From Flavobacterium tructae (GTDB lineage Bacteria; Bacteroidota; Bacteroidia; Flavobacteriales; Flavobacteriaceae), in contig NZ_MUHH01000018.1 in the NCBI RefSeq assembly GCF_002217475.1, forward strand, positions 1-62,967: 62,967 bases of DNA, read 5' to 3'. Position 1 is the stretch's first letter; each line of letters opens with the position of its first letter. Position numbers and translations under genes: made by a program. Shown here piece after piece: positions 36,305 through 44,651 of this stretch. Below the pieces are notes generated by a model. The model was not told where the DNA came from. It searched no databases and was given only the letters and a program-made list of their open reading frames with translations.

Positions 36305-36349
36305 ATCTTGACTTATTAAGAATTTAGTTTTAAGTACTAAAATTCAGTG

Positions 36350-36357
36350 CAAAGATA
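36350..36357 (-). promoter_or_regulatory. -7 box TATCTTTG for the helicase gene
   Basis: A perfect TAnnTTTG on the minus strand, about 45 bp before the ATG at 36304. The longer leader is typical of cold-regulated helicase genes, but no specific element is seen. Confidence 0.4.
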
Positions 36358-36440
36358 GGTTTATTCGTTTAATCCTTTATTTGAATATCGCTTTATTTGG
36401 CAAACGCCTATTTTTTTGATTAGTAAAGTTTCTGTTGTGA

Positions 36441-37478
36441 TTAGATTTTTTCGTTATTCGCTTTAATAAAATCTGTTACTAAATAGCCTATTAGCTTGCC
36501 AATTAAATTGTTGTTCGGAGAATCGGCCAGATCCGGCGCGCCTTCACAAATATGCAGATACGTCGCATTTTTATGTTGTCCGAAAAAGGAAATAAACTGA
36601 CGTACTTGTTCTACCGAAAAACCGCTGATGGTCATCGCGCTGCTGGCAATGTTCGGAAGAGCATCCAAATCGATTTCGATTCCGAAAGAATCTGTTCTGA
36701 TGAATTCTAAAGCCAGAGCCATTTCTCTGTCGAAATCTTTTTCCCTGCGAATGCTGACGCTGTCGTACGTATTATAGCGAACGCGGTCTTCCAGTTTTTT
36801 GATGATGTCTAAAACACTTTTAGAAGTATAGTTTTCATGCAGACCAAAAATGAAGTATTTTTTTAAGAAACCTTCTTCATAGGCATACGAAAAACCGTTG
36901 CCGCTATGACGTCCTTCAAGGATTCTAAAATCAGAATGCGCATCGAAATTGATAGCGTTAATTGGTTTTCCCTTGGCCAAAGCAGATCCTTTTATATTTC
37001 CGTAAGCATTGTTATGTCCGCCTCCAATAATAATAGGTGTTTTTCCTGCTTTTATAAGAGTAAAGATAATGTGTGAAACTTCTTTGTCTATTTTTTCGAC
37101 TAATTGACTAAGTTTTGACCGGTCGTCGATATCGTTGAAATCAAGATTTTCAACATCGCGCATTTCCGCAGCAACGTCCAATTGTCCTAAAACAATAATC
37201 TGACTGCCTTTAGAAAAACGATTGTGCTGAATGTTAGCAATGCTTTTCATAGCGCTTTCCCATGCCGATGCTGCTCCCGGTCTGCCGTAATTGGCACGTA
37301 CGCCAATATCTTCCGGAATTCCGAAAAGGACATATTTAGCTTCGCTCTCTTTTAGAAACTGAATCTTATCAACTCCTTTAGGGATGACGATCATTTTCTC
37401 TCCGAATTTTATTTCACCACTTCTGTGATTGGTAATTTTTGCTAAATCGTTAACAGTAAAAGGAATTAGTTTCTCCAT
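36441..37478 (-). CDS. hutG: Formimidoylglutamase (arginase/ureohydrolase family)
   Basis: 345 residues. In histidine breakdown it hydrolyses N-formimidoyl-L-glutamate to glutamate and formamide. The manganese-binding motifs of the ureohydrolase family are present: GGGHNNAYG (His), NFDAHSDFR (Asp-x-His-x-Asp) and IEIDLDALP (Asp-x-Asp). The nearby hutI supports assignment to the Hut pathway rather than arginase or agmatinase. hutH and hutU are not in the window. A minus-strand TATTTTTG box lies at 37502-37495, 17 bp before the ATG. Confidence 0.85.
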   Translation of the reverse strand: MEKLIPFTVNDLAKITNHRSGEIKFGEKMIVIPKGVDKIQFLKESEAKYVLFGIPEDIGVRANYGRPGAASAWESAMKSIANIQHNRFSKGSQIIVLGQLDVAAEMRDVENLDFNDIDDRSKLSQLVEKIDKEVSHIIFTLIKAGKTPIIIGGGHNNAYGNIKGSALAKGKPINAINFDAHSDFRILEGRHSGNGFSYAYEEGFLKKYFIFGLHENYTSKSVLDIIKKLEDRVRYNTYDSVSIRREKDFDREMALALEFIRTDSFGIEIDLDALPNIASSAMTISGFSVEQVRQFISFFGQHKNATYLHICEGAPDLADSPNNNLIGKLIGYLVTDFIKANNEKI

Positions 37479-37494
37479 GAAAAAAAAAATTTTT

Positions 37495-37502
37495 CAAAAA
37501 TA
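37495..37502 (-). promoter_or_regulatory. -7 box TATTTTTG for hutG
   Basis: A perfect TAnnTTTG on the minus strand, 17 bp before the hutG ATG, back to back with the box of the divergent gene. Confidence 0.45.
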
Positions 37503-37545
37503 CTATAATTGTAGAAACTTACGTTAATACCTTTATATTAATTCT

Positions 37546-37553
37546 TAAATTTG
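37546..37553 (+). promoter_or_regulatory. -7 box TAAATTTG for the coiled-coil gene
   Basis: A perfect TAnnTTTG, 23 bp before the ATG at 37576; a TTA stands at the -33 place with 19-bp spacing. Confidence 0.55.
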
Positions 37554-37575
37554 TTTTAAAGAAAATTTTTTAAAT

Positions 37576-38454
37576 ATGGAAAACCCAAAGAACAACAACT
37601 CAAGTCTAAAGGCGGTAATCGCAGTTTTAGCAGTCCTACTGATTGGTAGCTTAGTGTATATTTTTAAATTATCATCTGATACAGATGTAGTTAAGACTGA
37701 ACTTACAACGACAATGACAGAAAAAGAATCTGTTATGAAAGATTTACAGGAGTTAAAAGCAACTTACGATGCTGCAATTGCTGAGAATACTTCAATGTCT
37801 GATGAGTTAATTCAGGAAAGAGATAAAGTAGTCGCTCTAATGGATGATTTAAATAAATCTAAAGGAGATGTATCTAAGTACAGATCACAAGTTCAGGCAA
37901 TGCAAGGTAAAATGAAAACTTTAGTTGCTGAAAACGATGAGTTGAAAAAACAAAATGGTGTTTTAACAGTTCAAAGAGACAGTACAATTGTAGTTTTAGG
38001 AGAGTCTAAGAAATACAATGAAGTTTTGGTTGGTCAAAACGAAGAATTGGCTAAAACAGTTGAAAAAGGAGCTAAATTATCAGTATTGAATACTAAAACT
38101 ATTGCTTACAAAGTAAGAAGTTCCGGTAAACAAATTGAAACTGATAAAGCAAGCCGTGCTGATGTATTGAAAGTAAGCTTTACAATTGCTGAAAATCAAA
38201 TCGCAAAATCAGGAGATAAAACGTACTATGTTCAGGTTATTGATTCTAAAAACAATGTTTTAGGAGAAAAGAGAACAGAAAGTTTTGGAGACAATACTTT
38301 AACGTACAGTTTTAAAACTACTGTTAAATATGAAAATAAAACAGTAAACGTTTCAGAGGATTTAATTGGTAAAGATTTCGAAAAAGGAACTTACTTTATT
38401 AACGTTTTTGACAATGACGAATTAGTTTCTAAAACTAGTTTCACTTTAAGATAA
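37576..38454 (+). CDS. Membrane-anchored coiled-coil protein, unknown function
   Basis: 292 residues. A short cytoplasmic N terminus is followed by one membrane helix (about 13-34, AVIAVLAVLLIGSLVYIFKL). Then comes a long coiled coil (about 40-165, with repeated E-x3-L and K-D-x2-EL patterns such as KDLQELKATYDAA) and a C-terminal beta-rich domain (about 185-292: TYYVQVIDSKNNVLGEKRT, KGTYFINVFDNDELVSKTSF). No family name is known to me. High Lys/Glu content and even codon use suggest good expression. It lies between the divergent hutG and convergent hutI and may have no functional tie to histidine catabolism. Own promoter and terminator. Confidence 0.85.
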   Translation: MENPKNNNSSLKAVIAVLAVLLIGSLVYIFKLSSDTDVVKTELTTTMTEKESVMKDLQELKATYDAAIAENTSMSDELIQERDKVVALMDDLNKSKGDVSKYRSQVQAMQGKMKTLVAENDELKKQNGVLTVQRDSTIVVLGESKKYNEVLVGQNEELAKTVEKGAKLSVLNTKTIAYKVRSSGKQIETDKASRADVLKVSFTIAENQIAKSGDKTYYVQVIDSKNNVLGEKRTESFGDNTLTYSFKTTVKYENKTVNVSEDLIGKDFEKGTYFINVFDNDELVSKTSFTLR

Positions 38455-38487
38455 TACGCCGTCTAGGACAAATACCACTAAAAGTAA

Positions 38488-38521
38488 AAAAGGTCTGTGA
38501 TTTTTCACAGACCTTTTTTTT
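38488..38521. terminator. Bidirectional terminator between the coiled-coil gene and hutI
   Basis: The stem AAAGGTCTGTGA with TCACAGACCTTT has A/T tracts on both sides, serving both convergent genes. Confidence 0.88.
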
Positions 38522-38529
38522 ATGTTTTA

Positions 38530-39768
38530 CTATTTTAGAATTTTTCCTTCCAAAAAAACACTTTCGATAAGATTGCTTCCAAAAGCGTAAGGAATCTGAT
38601 AGTAAGAGGAAACGGGTTTTGTAAGGATCAGATTGGCTTTTTTACCTTTGGTGATACTTCCGTGTGTTTCAGAAATTCCCATCGCGTACGCGCCATTTAT
38701 GGTAGCAGCATTTATAGCTTCTTCAGGAGTCATTTTCATTTTAATACAAGCCGTTGCAATCACGAAATTCATGTTTCCGGATGGAGTAGAACCGGGGTTA
38801 AAGTCTGTAGCCAGGGCAATTGGCAGGCCTGCTTTTATCATTTCACGAGCCGGAGTGTAAGGAATACTTAAAAAATAAGAACAGGACGGTAACGCAACAG
38901 GCATTGTTTCTGTGTTTTTTAAAGCCTCAATGTCTTCCGGGTTCATAATTTCAAGATGATCCACTGAAAGGGCGTTGTATTTGATTCCGGCCTGTATTCC
39001 GCCAATAGAATTGAATTGGTTGACATGAATTTTTGGTTTCAGTCCATATTGTATTCCGGCTTCCATGATTTTTTCTGTTTCTTCAACAGAGAAATAACCA
39101 GTTTCACAAAAGGCATCCACATAATCGGCCAGTTTGTTTTGGGCAATCTCAGGCAGCATTTTAGTGGTGATTTCATCAATATAACCCGCTTTGTTTTCTT
39201 TGTAATGCAAAGGGAAGGCGTGTGCTCCTAAAAACGTTGCTTTTATGGCAATGGGATAATTCTGGGCTAATTTTTGAATTACGCGAAGCATTTTAAGTTC
39301 ACCCTCGATAGTTAGTCCGTACCCTGATTTAATTTCTACAGCTCCGGTTCCCAAATGCATGACTTCTTCTAAACGAAGTTTCGACTGCTCGTAGATTTCT
39401 TCTTCAGTAGTTTCATTGAGTTTTTTAGCCGAATTTAGAATACCACCGCCACGATTGGCAATTTCTTCATATGAAAACCCATTGATACGGTCTACAAATT
39501 CCTGCTCGCGATTTCCTGCGTATACAATGTGTGTATGACTGTCGCACCAGGTAGGCAATATAACTCGTCCTGTCGCATCGATTGTCAGATCGGCATTGGT
39601 TTCTGGAAGATTTTCCATCAGGCCGTAATCCTGAATAAGATCGTCTTTTAGAATTAAATAGGCATTTTTCAGTGTCGGAAGTATGGCCATTTCTGTTCCT
39701 GATACTTTGGCTATTGAAGTTTCGCGAACCTGAAGCAGTTCTTTTATGTTGGTTATAAGAGTTGTCAT
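38530..39768 (-). CDS. hutI: Imidazolonepropionase
   Basis: 412 residues from ATG 39768; a longer in-frame start at 39813 adds a hydrophobic stretch unlike the family. It opens imidazolone-5-propionate to N-formimidoylglutamate, the substrate of HutG. The amidohydrolase metal site is WCDSHTHIVYAGNREQEF (HTH). The rest is GAVEIKSGYGL, KATFLGAHAFPLHYKENK, the IHVNQF metal His, VDHLEIM, and the catalytic Asp in IALATDFNPGSTPSGNM. It lies 1 kb from hutG on the same strand, with an unrelated divergent gene between. Confidence 0.95.
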   Translation of the reverse strand: MTTLITNIKELLQVRETSIAKVSGTEMAILPTLKNAYLILKDDLIQDYGLMENLPETNADLTIDATGRVILPTWCDSHTHIVYAGNREQEFVDRINGFSYEEIANRGGGILNSAKKLNETTEEEIYEQSKLRLEEVMHLGTGAVEIKSGYGLTIEGELKMLRVIQKLAQNYPIAIKATFLGAHAFPLHYKENKAGYIDEITTKMLPEIAQNKLADYVDAFCETGYFSVEETEKIMEAGIQYGLKPKIHVNQFNSIGGIQAGIKYNALSVDHLEIMNPEDIEALKNTETMPVALPSCSYFLSIPYTPAREMIKAGLPIALATDFNPGSTPSGNMNFVIATACIKMKMTPEEAINAATINGAYAMGISETHGSITKGKKANLILTKPVSSYYQIPYAFGSNLIESVFLEGKILK

Positions 39769-39869
39769 TATTTTGAGGTATAAAGTAAAAAGCACAAATT
39801 TCACAATTATCACACAATAGATTAGTGAAATTAGTGAAATCTGTGTTTGAAAATTTGTTCTTAATTGTC

Positions 39870-40922
39870 TTATTCTGAAACGGTTATTTCGAACATTTTG
39901 CTCCAGTTTTTACCGGTAACAAAAATAGTTTTAGTTTTTGGGTTGTAAGCAATTCCGTTTAAAACATCATCTTTAGTTACATCAGTCATAAGTTTGCGTA
40001 ATCCTGACATGTCTAAAATTCCTTCAACGGCTCCGGAAGTAGGGTTTACAACAGCAATAGCGTCCTTAAACCAGACGTTGGTATAGATTTTTCCGTTAAT
40101 CCACTCCAATTCATTAATGGCTTTAATTTTTGAAGTTCCTGAGTATACGTTGATATAATCTATCATTTTTTGCGTTGCAGGATCCATTTTCCAGATTTTT
40201 TCGGTTTTGTCCGTTTGATAAATGTATTTCCCGTCATTCGTCATTCCCCAGCCTTCGATATCTTTCTCGTAAGTAAAGGTTTTTTCTAGTTTTAAAGTGT
40301 TGGCATTGTAGATGAAACCTGTTTTGTTTTGCCAGGTCAGCTGAAATAATTTGCCGTTGATGAACGTAATTCCTTCACCAAAGTATTTTTTATCTAAGTC
40401 AATTTGCTTGAAAACTTTTCCGGTTTTATAATCGTATTTTCTTAAGTAAGAAGCTCCTTCCTGACCGGTGCTTTCGTATAAAGTGTCTTTGTAGAACTCT
40501 AATCCTTCAGTAAAAGATTGTTTGTCGTGCGGATAGGTGTTGATTATTTTATATTTTAATAATTTAGGTTCGATATTAGAAACCAGTTCCACACGTTTAG
40601 TAGCATCTGAGGAATCTGAACCAAAATAAACGGTAGCTTTTAGGTACTGATACCCTAATCTTTGTTCTTTTAATTCAAATTTGAATTTTTCCGCACCTTT
40701 AGTGCTTCCCACTTTTTTATCGTTTACAAAGTAAGCAATGCTGTCGATTTCTTTCGAATTTGGGTTCAAAACACCGATCGAAATGGCTTCCTGAGGTAAA
40801 AAATGTGCCGGAAAAGCCGAATCATCGATAGTAAACAAAGAATTTTCACCTTTTTTTGTATCTCCACATCCAATTAATGTGATTCCTAATAAAATGACAG
40901 TTAGGAAGTTATAATTTTTCAT
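39870..40922 (-). CDS. Glutaminyl-peptide cyclotransferase (plant/bacterial type), lipoprotein
   Basis: 350 residues with lipobox LIGCG (Cys19). It cyclises N-terminal glutamine to pyroglutamate, here in the periplasm or at the outer membrane. The C-terminal 230 residues form the five-bladed propeller of this family: YPHDKQSFTEGLEFYKD, LYESTGQEGASYLRKYD, GEGITFINGKLFQLTWQN, LEWINGKIYTNVW, and GIAYNPKTKTIFVTGKNW. An N-terminal Ig-like extension (about 30-115) is common in Bacteroidota members. In T9SS bacteria many mature exported proteins begin with Gln, which gives it a likely role. Confidence 0.9.
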   Translation of the reverse strand: MKNYNFLTVILLGITLIGCGDTKKGENSLFTIDDSAFPAHFLPQEAISIGVLNPNSKEIDSIAYFVNDKKVGSTKGAEKFKFELKEQRLGYQYLKATVYFGSDSSDATKRVELVSNIEPKLLKYKIINTYPHDKQSFTEGLEFYKDTLYESTGQEGASYLRKYDYKTGKVFKQIDLDKKYFGEGITFINGKLFQLTWQNKTGFIYNANTLKLEKTFTYEKDIEGWGMTNDGKYIYQTDKTEKIWKMDPATQKMIDYINVYSGTSKIKAINELEWINGKIYTNVWFKDAIAVVNPTSGAVEGILDMSGLRKLMTDVTKDDVLNGIAYNPKTKTIFVTGKNWSKMFEITVSE

Positions 40923-40977
40923 AGTTTAAAATTTGAATAAGCCAATATACGATGATATTTTTATAGCAACAAAGCTC

Positions 40978-41007
40978 TTGCAAAAATATAAAAAGATTGT
41001 ATATTTG
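40978..41007 (+). promoter_or_regulatory. Full consensus promoter of the SRP RNA gene
   Basis: TTG (40978-40980), 19 bp, then TATATTTG (41000-41007). The RNA 5' end is expected a few bases downstream, at about 41012. Confidence 0.75.
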
Positions 41008-41011
41008 CACC

Positions 41012-41104
41012 GGCAAGTCCTACACGACCAGCTCCTGCAGACTCCCCCAGGATGGGAACATAGCAAGGGTACGTGGTTGAGCGGTGCGATGTAGGTCGCT
41101 TGCC
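41012..41104 (+). ncRNA. ffs: Signal recognition particle RNA, small bacterial type (4.5S-like)
   Basis: A hairpin RNA of about 93 nt. The outer arms are GGCAAG with CTTGCC, then TCCTACA with TGTAGG. The inner helix leads to the SRP domain IV core CCCCCAGGATGGGAACATAG...AGCAAGGG, which carries the conserved GGAA tetraloop side and the asymmetric loop bound by Ffh. It is preceded by a consensus promoter and followed by a T run (41105-41123). It acts with Ffh and FtsY in cotranslational targeting of inner-membrane proteins. Confidence 0.88.
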
Positions 41105-41150
41105 ATTTTTTTTTTTTTTTTTTAGTTCCCGATCTTTCGGGATTTTTTTT
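41105..41150 (+). terminator. SRP RNA terminators
   Basis: A run of about 18 T follows the RNA directly. A second hairpin, TCCCGATCTTTCGGGA, followed by eight T, lies at 41127-41150. Confidence 0.75.
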
Positions 41151-41247
41151 AGAATTAATTTAAAAGTAGTCTTCCTTATGGAGGATTTTTTTATTTTTGA
41201 CCCTTTTGAAAGTTAAAGTTAAGTGATGGAAATTAAAAATTTCTCCA

Positions 41248-41275
41248 CATAACCCATAACTCATAACTCAAAACT
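41248..41275. repeat. Inverted copy of the TATGAGT heptad tract
   Basis: CATAACCCATAACTCATAACTC is the reverse complement of the heptads at 7966. It ends 6 bp before the SDR start codon, so it forms the whole 5' leader. Confidence 0.7.
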
Positions 41276-41281
41276 TAAATA

Positions 41282-42085
41282 ATGAGTAAAGTTGTTTTAA
41301 TTACCGGCGGATCTTCAGGAATTGGAAAGTCAATTGGAGAGTATTTACATCAAAAAGGTTTCGTGGTATACGGAACGAGCCGAAATCCTGAAAAGGTACA
41401 GAGCTCTGTTTTTCCTTTGGTTGCTTTGGACGTTCGTAATACAAATTCTATACAGTCGGCAGTAGCTCAGATTATTGCTGCTTCCGGAAGGCTGGATGTT
41501 GTCATTAATAATGCCGGGGTTGGAATTACCGGACCTTTAGAGGAGATTCCGACGGAGGAAATCAAGAATAATTTTGAAACCAATTTTTTCGGACCAATTG
41601 AAGTGATGAAAGCGGTTTTGCCTCAAATGCGAGAGCAAAAATCGGGTTTGATTATCAATATTACTTCGATTGCAGGTTATATGGGATTGCCGTATCGCAG
41701 TGTGTATTCGGCTTCAAAAGGGGCGTTAGAATTAATTACAGAGGCTTTGCGTATGGAAGTAAAATCGTTTGGAATTGAAATTACGAATGTGGCGCCGGGT
41801 GATTTTGCTACAAATATTGCAGCAGGTCGTTATCATGCGCCGGTGGTAAAAGGTTCGGCTTACGAAAAAGTGTATGGCGATATTCTGGCAACGATGAACG
41901 AACATGTTGACGCAGGTGGAAATCCAAATGAAATGGCTGAGGCTGTTTGTAAAATCATCCAAAAGGAAAAACCAAAAGTACATTATAAAGTAGGGGCTTT
42001 TATGCAGAAGTTCTCCATTGTTTTAAAACGTGCATTACCGGATAAAGTTTATGAAAAAATGCTGATGAATCATTATAAGTTGTAA
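41282..42085 (+). CDS. SDR-family oxidoreductase
   Basis: 267 residues, a classical short-chain dehydrogenase. The cofactor motif is ITGGSSGIGKSIGEYL (TGxxxGIG), followed by the NNAG motif in VVINNAGVG and the catalytic Ser (NITSIAGYMG). Tyr and Lys are in YRSVYSASKGALE (YxxxK), and VAPGDFATNI follows. An Arg in GTSRNPEK after the second strand suggests NADP. A C-terminal helix-rich extension (220-267) with KPKVHYKVGAFMQKF may contact a membrane or lipid substrate. The substrate is unknown. The fsa-like gene follows. Confidence 0.9.
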   Translation: MSKVVLITGGSSGIGKSIGEYLHQKGFVVYGTSRNPEKVQSSVFPLVALDVRNTNSIQSAVAQIIAASGRLDVVINNAGVGITGPLEEIPTEEIKNNFETNFFGPIEVMKAVLPQMREQKSGLIINITSIAGYMGLPYRSVYSASKGALELITEALRMEVKSFGIEITNVAPGDFATNIAAGRYHAPVVKGSAYEKVYGDILATMNEHVDAGGNPNEMAEAVCKIIQKEKPKVHYKVGAFMQKFSIVLKRALPDKVYEKMLMNHYKL

Positions 42086-42090
42086 TTTTG
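42083..42090 (+). promoter_or_regulatory. -7 box TAATTTTG overlapping the SDR stop codon
   Basis: A perfect TAnnTTTG whose first three bases are the SDR stop TAA. It lies 39 bp before the ATG of the aldolase gene. Confidence 0.45.
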
Positions 42091-42129
42091 CACGAAATTT
42101 TTAAACACACAATTAAATATAAATAGATT

Positions 42130-42786
42130 ATGAAATTTTTTATTGACACGGCTAATTTAGCTCAGATTAAAGAAGCACAGGCTTTAGGAGTTTTGGATGG
42201 TGTAACAACTAACCCATCATTGATGGCTAAAGAAGGAATTACCGGAAAAAACAACATTTTGAAGCACTATGTTGACATCTGTAATTTGGTTGAAGGAGAT
42301 GTAAGTGCTGAAGTGAATGCGCTGGATTTTGACGGTATGGTTAAGGAAGGTGAGGAGCTGGCTGAATTACATGACCAAATCGTGGTAAAATTGCCTATGA
42401 CGAAAGAAGGTGTTATGGCGGCAAAATATTTTTCTGATAAAGGAATTAAAACGAATGTAACTCTTGTGTTTTCAGTAGGACAAGCTATTTTGGCTGCAAA
42501 AGCTGGAGCAACTTATGTATCTCCGTTTGTAGGTCGTTTAGATGATGTTTCAACTGACGGATTGAATTTAATCGAAGAGATTAGATTGGTATATGATAAC
42601 TACGGTTACGAAACTCAAATTTTAGCAGCTTCTGTGCGTCACACGATGCACATTGTAAATTGTGCTAAGATTGGTGCTGATGTTATGACTGGGCCTCTTT
42701 CTGCAATTTACGGATTGTTGAAACACCCATTAACAGATATTGGATTGGCTCAGTTTGTAGCTGATTTCGAAAAAGGGAACAAGTAG
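42130..42786 (+). CDS. fsa: Fructose-6-phosphate aldolase / small transaldolase (Fsa/TalC type)
   Basis: 218 residues, the short decameric class of transaldolase-fold enzymes. [20 protein letters not shown] and [14 protein letters not shown] form the N-terminal core. The Schiff-base Lys is in [42 protein letters not shown] and the conserved [21 protein letters not shown] follow. It either exchanges C3 units in the pentose phosphate pathway or cleaves fructose 6-phosphate; the two activities cannot be told apart reliably here. The terminator is at 42806. Confidence 0.93.
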   Translation: MKFFIDTANLAQIKEAQALGVLDGVTTNPSLMAKEGITGKNNILKHYVDICNLVEGDVSAEVNALDFDGMVKEGEELAELHDQIVVKLPMTKEGVMAAKYFSDKGIKTNVTLVFSVGQAILAAKAGATYVSPFVGRLDDVSTDGLNLIEEIRLVYDNYGYETQILAASVRHTMHIVNCAKIGADVMTGPLSAIYGLLKHPLTDIGLAQFVADFEKGNK

Positions 42787-42805
42787 TCCTTAGCTAATAA
42801 AAACG

Positions 42806-42845
42806 TAAAAACGCCATTTTTCAATAGAAAGATGGCGTTTTTTTA
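42806..42845 (+). terminator. fsa terminator
   Basis: AAAAACGCCAT pairs with ATGGCGTTTTT and is followed by more T. Confidence 0.85.
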
Positions 42846-42857
42846 TGTTGTATATAT

Positions 42858-42890
42858 AAAACCGACAGATTTTTGAAACCTGTCGGATTT
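42858..42890. repeat. Third AAACC...GGTTT-family palindrome
   Basis: AAACCGACAGATTTTTG facing AAACCTGTCGGATTT. It has the same architecture and TTG loop as the copy at 26687, with one or two changes per arm. Confidence 0.65.
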
Positions 42891-42922
42891 ATTGTGATTG
42901 TAAGAAAGTAGTACTAAAAAAC

Positions 42923-42983
42923 AAATCTCAAATTCCAAATTCCAAACCTTTAGTGAGCGTTTGGAATTTGGAATTTGAGATTT
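42923..42983. repeat. 25-bp perfect inverted repeat with 11-base loop
   Basis: The arms 42923-42947 and 42959-42983 are exact reverse complements made of the repeated unit AAATTCC. It lies 23 bp from the stop of the MFS gene and could end its transcript, although no T tract follows. Confidence 0.8.
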
Positions 42984-43005
42984 GGATTTTAAAATTTTAC
43001 CCGGT

Positions 43006-44475
43006 TTAGTGACCTCCGCCTCCGCCTTCAACGTGGTTGATCCCTTGTCTTTTTAAAATTTTAGGGCAATAGAAGCCATAAAATCCTAAATAAGCAAAAC
43101 CTAAAAGAGGAACGATGTAGGAGAAGTGTGTCCATGTGATTCCGAAAATTCCGTTTGGACTTGTAAGGTCGATATCGCAGATGCTTCCCTGAATTAAAGG
43201 GATAACTCCTCCACCAAGAATCATCATGATTAAGAATGAAGATGCTTTTCCGGTGTTTTTACCTAAGCCGGCAATCGCTAAATCAAAGATAGATGGCCAC
43301 ATGATAGATAAGAATAAACCTCCGGAAATGAAGAAGAATTTAGCAATTTGCGGATCAGGGTAAACCAATCCTGCAAACATCATTAATACTCCTGAAATTC
43401 CGAAAAGCATTAATGTTTTACCTGCATTTTTACCTCCAACAAAACTTACTGCTATAAATAATAAGATCCAGATTGGGTAAATGTAAAAAGAAGAAACATC
43501 GTGTGCGGCAAAAAGGTTAGCACCAATGATTACTCCAAATGCCAAAGCAGGAACGATAAATTTAAGTGCTGTATTTACTAAGTTTGAAGTATTGAAAACG
43601 TTAACACCACCATTCCATCGGCCAATCATTAAACTTCCCCAGTAAAGGGCAATAAACGGGGCGATAGCATCTTCCAGGATGTTTCCAAATTCATGTGTAT
43701 GTAATAAGGCAGGAAGGTTACTGATAATGGTTACCTCTGTACCTACGTATATAAAAATTCCTAACATTCCTAAATAAAGCTGAGGGTAGTCTAGTATGTT
43801 GAATTTTTCGTGAACTACTTTAATTTCTTCTTCGTCCTCTTTTGCAGGATCTTCAATTTTGGAGAAGTTCATGAAAACGGCTACTATGATAAAAGCAAGT
43901 CCAAGAATAATAAAAGGCAGTTTAATATCCTCTAAAGAAAGAGCTGTCTTTTTGTTATCTCCCATTCCGAATAAAGCGATTCCCAGTAAGATAGCGCCAA
44001 TTGTAGTTCCGAAAGAGTTAATTCCACCCGCTAAAGTCAAACGGTGAGCACCTGTTGCAGGGCTTCCCATTTTAATGGCAAGAGGATTGGCAACAATTTG
44101 CTGGATAGAAAATCCTAATCCTACCGTAAATAAAGCGGTTAAGAAGAAAGGGAAGCTTTCCATTGTTGCAGCGGGAATGAATAAAAATGATCCAACGGCA
44201 GATAGGAGTAAACCGGCAGAAAGTGTTTTTTTGTATCCAAATTTTTGTAAAACATCTAATTTTAAGGACACCAAAAAGAAAATCAAGGAACCGACGAAGT
44301 ATGCTGCATAAAAGGCCCAGGCTACTAATTGTGATTGTACTTGCGATAAGGTGAATACTTTCTTGAAAACAGGAATCAGGATGTCATTGGCAGAACCAAC
44401 AAAACCCCAAAAGAAGAAAACAATTATCAACGAGATAAACTGTCCCCATTTGGTTTGAACATTTTCTGAACTCAT
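43006..44475 (-). CDS. Sugar MFS transporter (FucP family), probable GlcNAc importer
   Basis: 489 residues with twelve predicted membrane helices. The opening FFFWGFVGSANDILIPVFKK is typical of the FucP/glucose-galactose branch (fucose:H+ symporter family), as are QLVAWAFYAAYFVGSL and FSIQQIVANPLAIKMG. A charged middle loop (DPAKEDEEEIKVVHEK) separates the halves. The short tail GINHVEGGGGGH is unusual. Its place next to the sensor pair and chitin genes suggests that it brings GlcNAc or chitobiose across the inner membrane, as NagP does in other chitin degraders; this is context-based. Confidence 0.88.
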   Translation of the reverse strand: MSSENVQTKWGQFISLIIVFFFWGFVGSANDILIPVFKKVFTLSQVQSQLVAWAFYAAYFVGSLIFFLVSLKLDVLQKFGYKKTLSAGLLLSAVGSFLFIPAATMESFPFFLTALFTVGLGFSIQQIVANPLAIKMGSPATGAHRLTLAGGINSFGTTIGAILLGIALFGMGDNKKTALSLEDIKLPFIILGLAFIIVAVFMNFSKIEDPAKEDEEEIKVVHEKFNILDYPQLYLGMLGIFIYVGTEVTIISNLPALLHTHEFGNILEDAIAPFIALYWGSLMIGRWNGGVNVFNTSNLVNTALKFIVPALAFGVIIGANLFAAHDVSSFYIYPIWILLFIAVSFVGGKNAGKTLMLFGISGVLMMFAGLVYPDPQIAKFFFISGGLFLSIMWPSIFDLAIAGLGKNTGKASSFLIMMILGGGVIPLIQGSICDIDLTSPNGIFGITWTHFSYIVPLLGFAYLGFYGFYCPKILKRQGINHVEGGGGGH

Positions 44476-44651
44476 AATTTAAGAGGTTAATTTTTTATTT
44501 TATTGTTTTTTGAAGACCGTAAATATATTTGTTAAGAGTATCAAAAAAAAATAAAAACCCACAAATAATGTTAAATTTAAACCAACGACATTATTTTTTC
44601 AACAATGTGTTAGTTTTTACTGAGTTACAAAAACGATTTAGGAAGCTGAAT

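Noticed and set aside
44574..44607. AATAATGT/ACATTATT inverted repeat as a terminator
   Set aside because: The T tract lies on the plus strand, where no gene ends, so it does not serve the flanking minus-strand genes.
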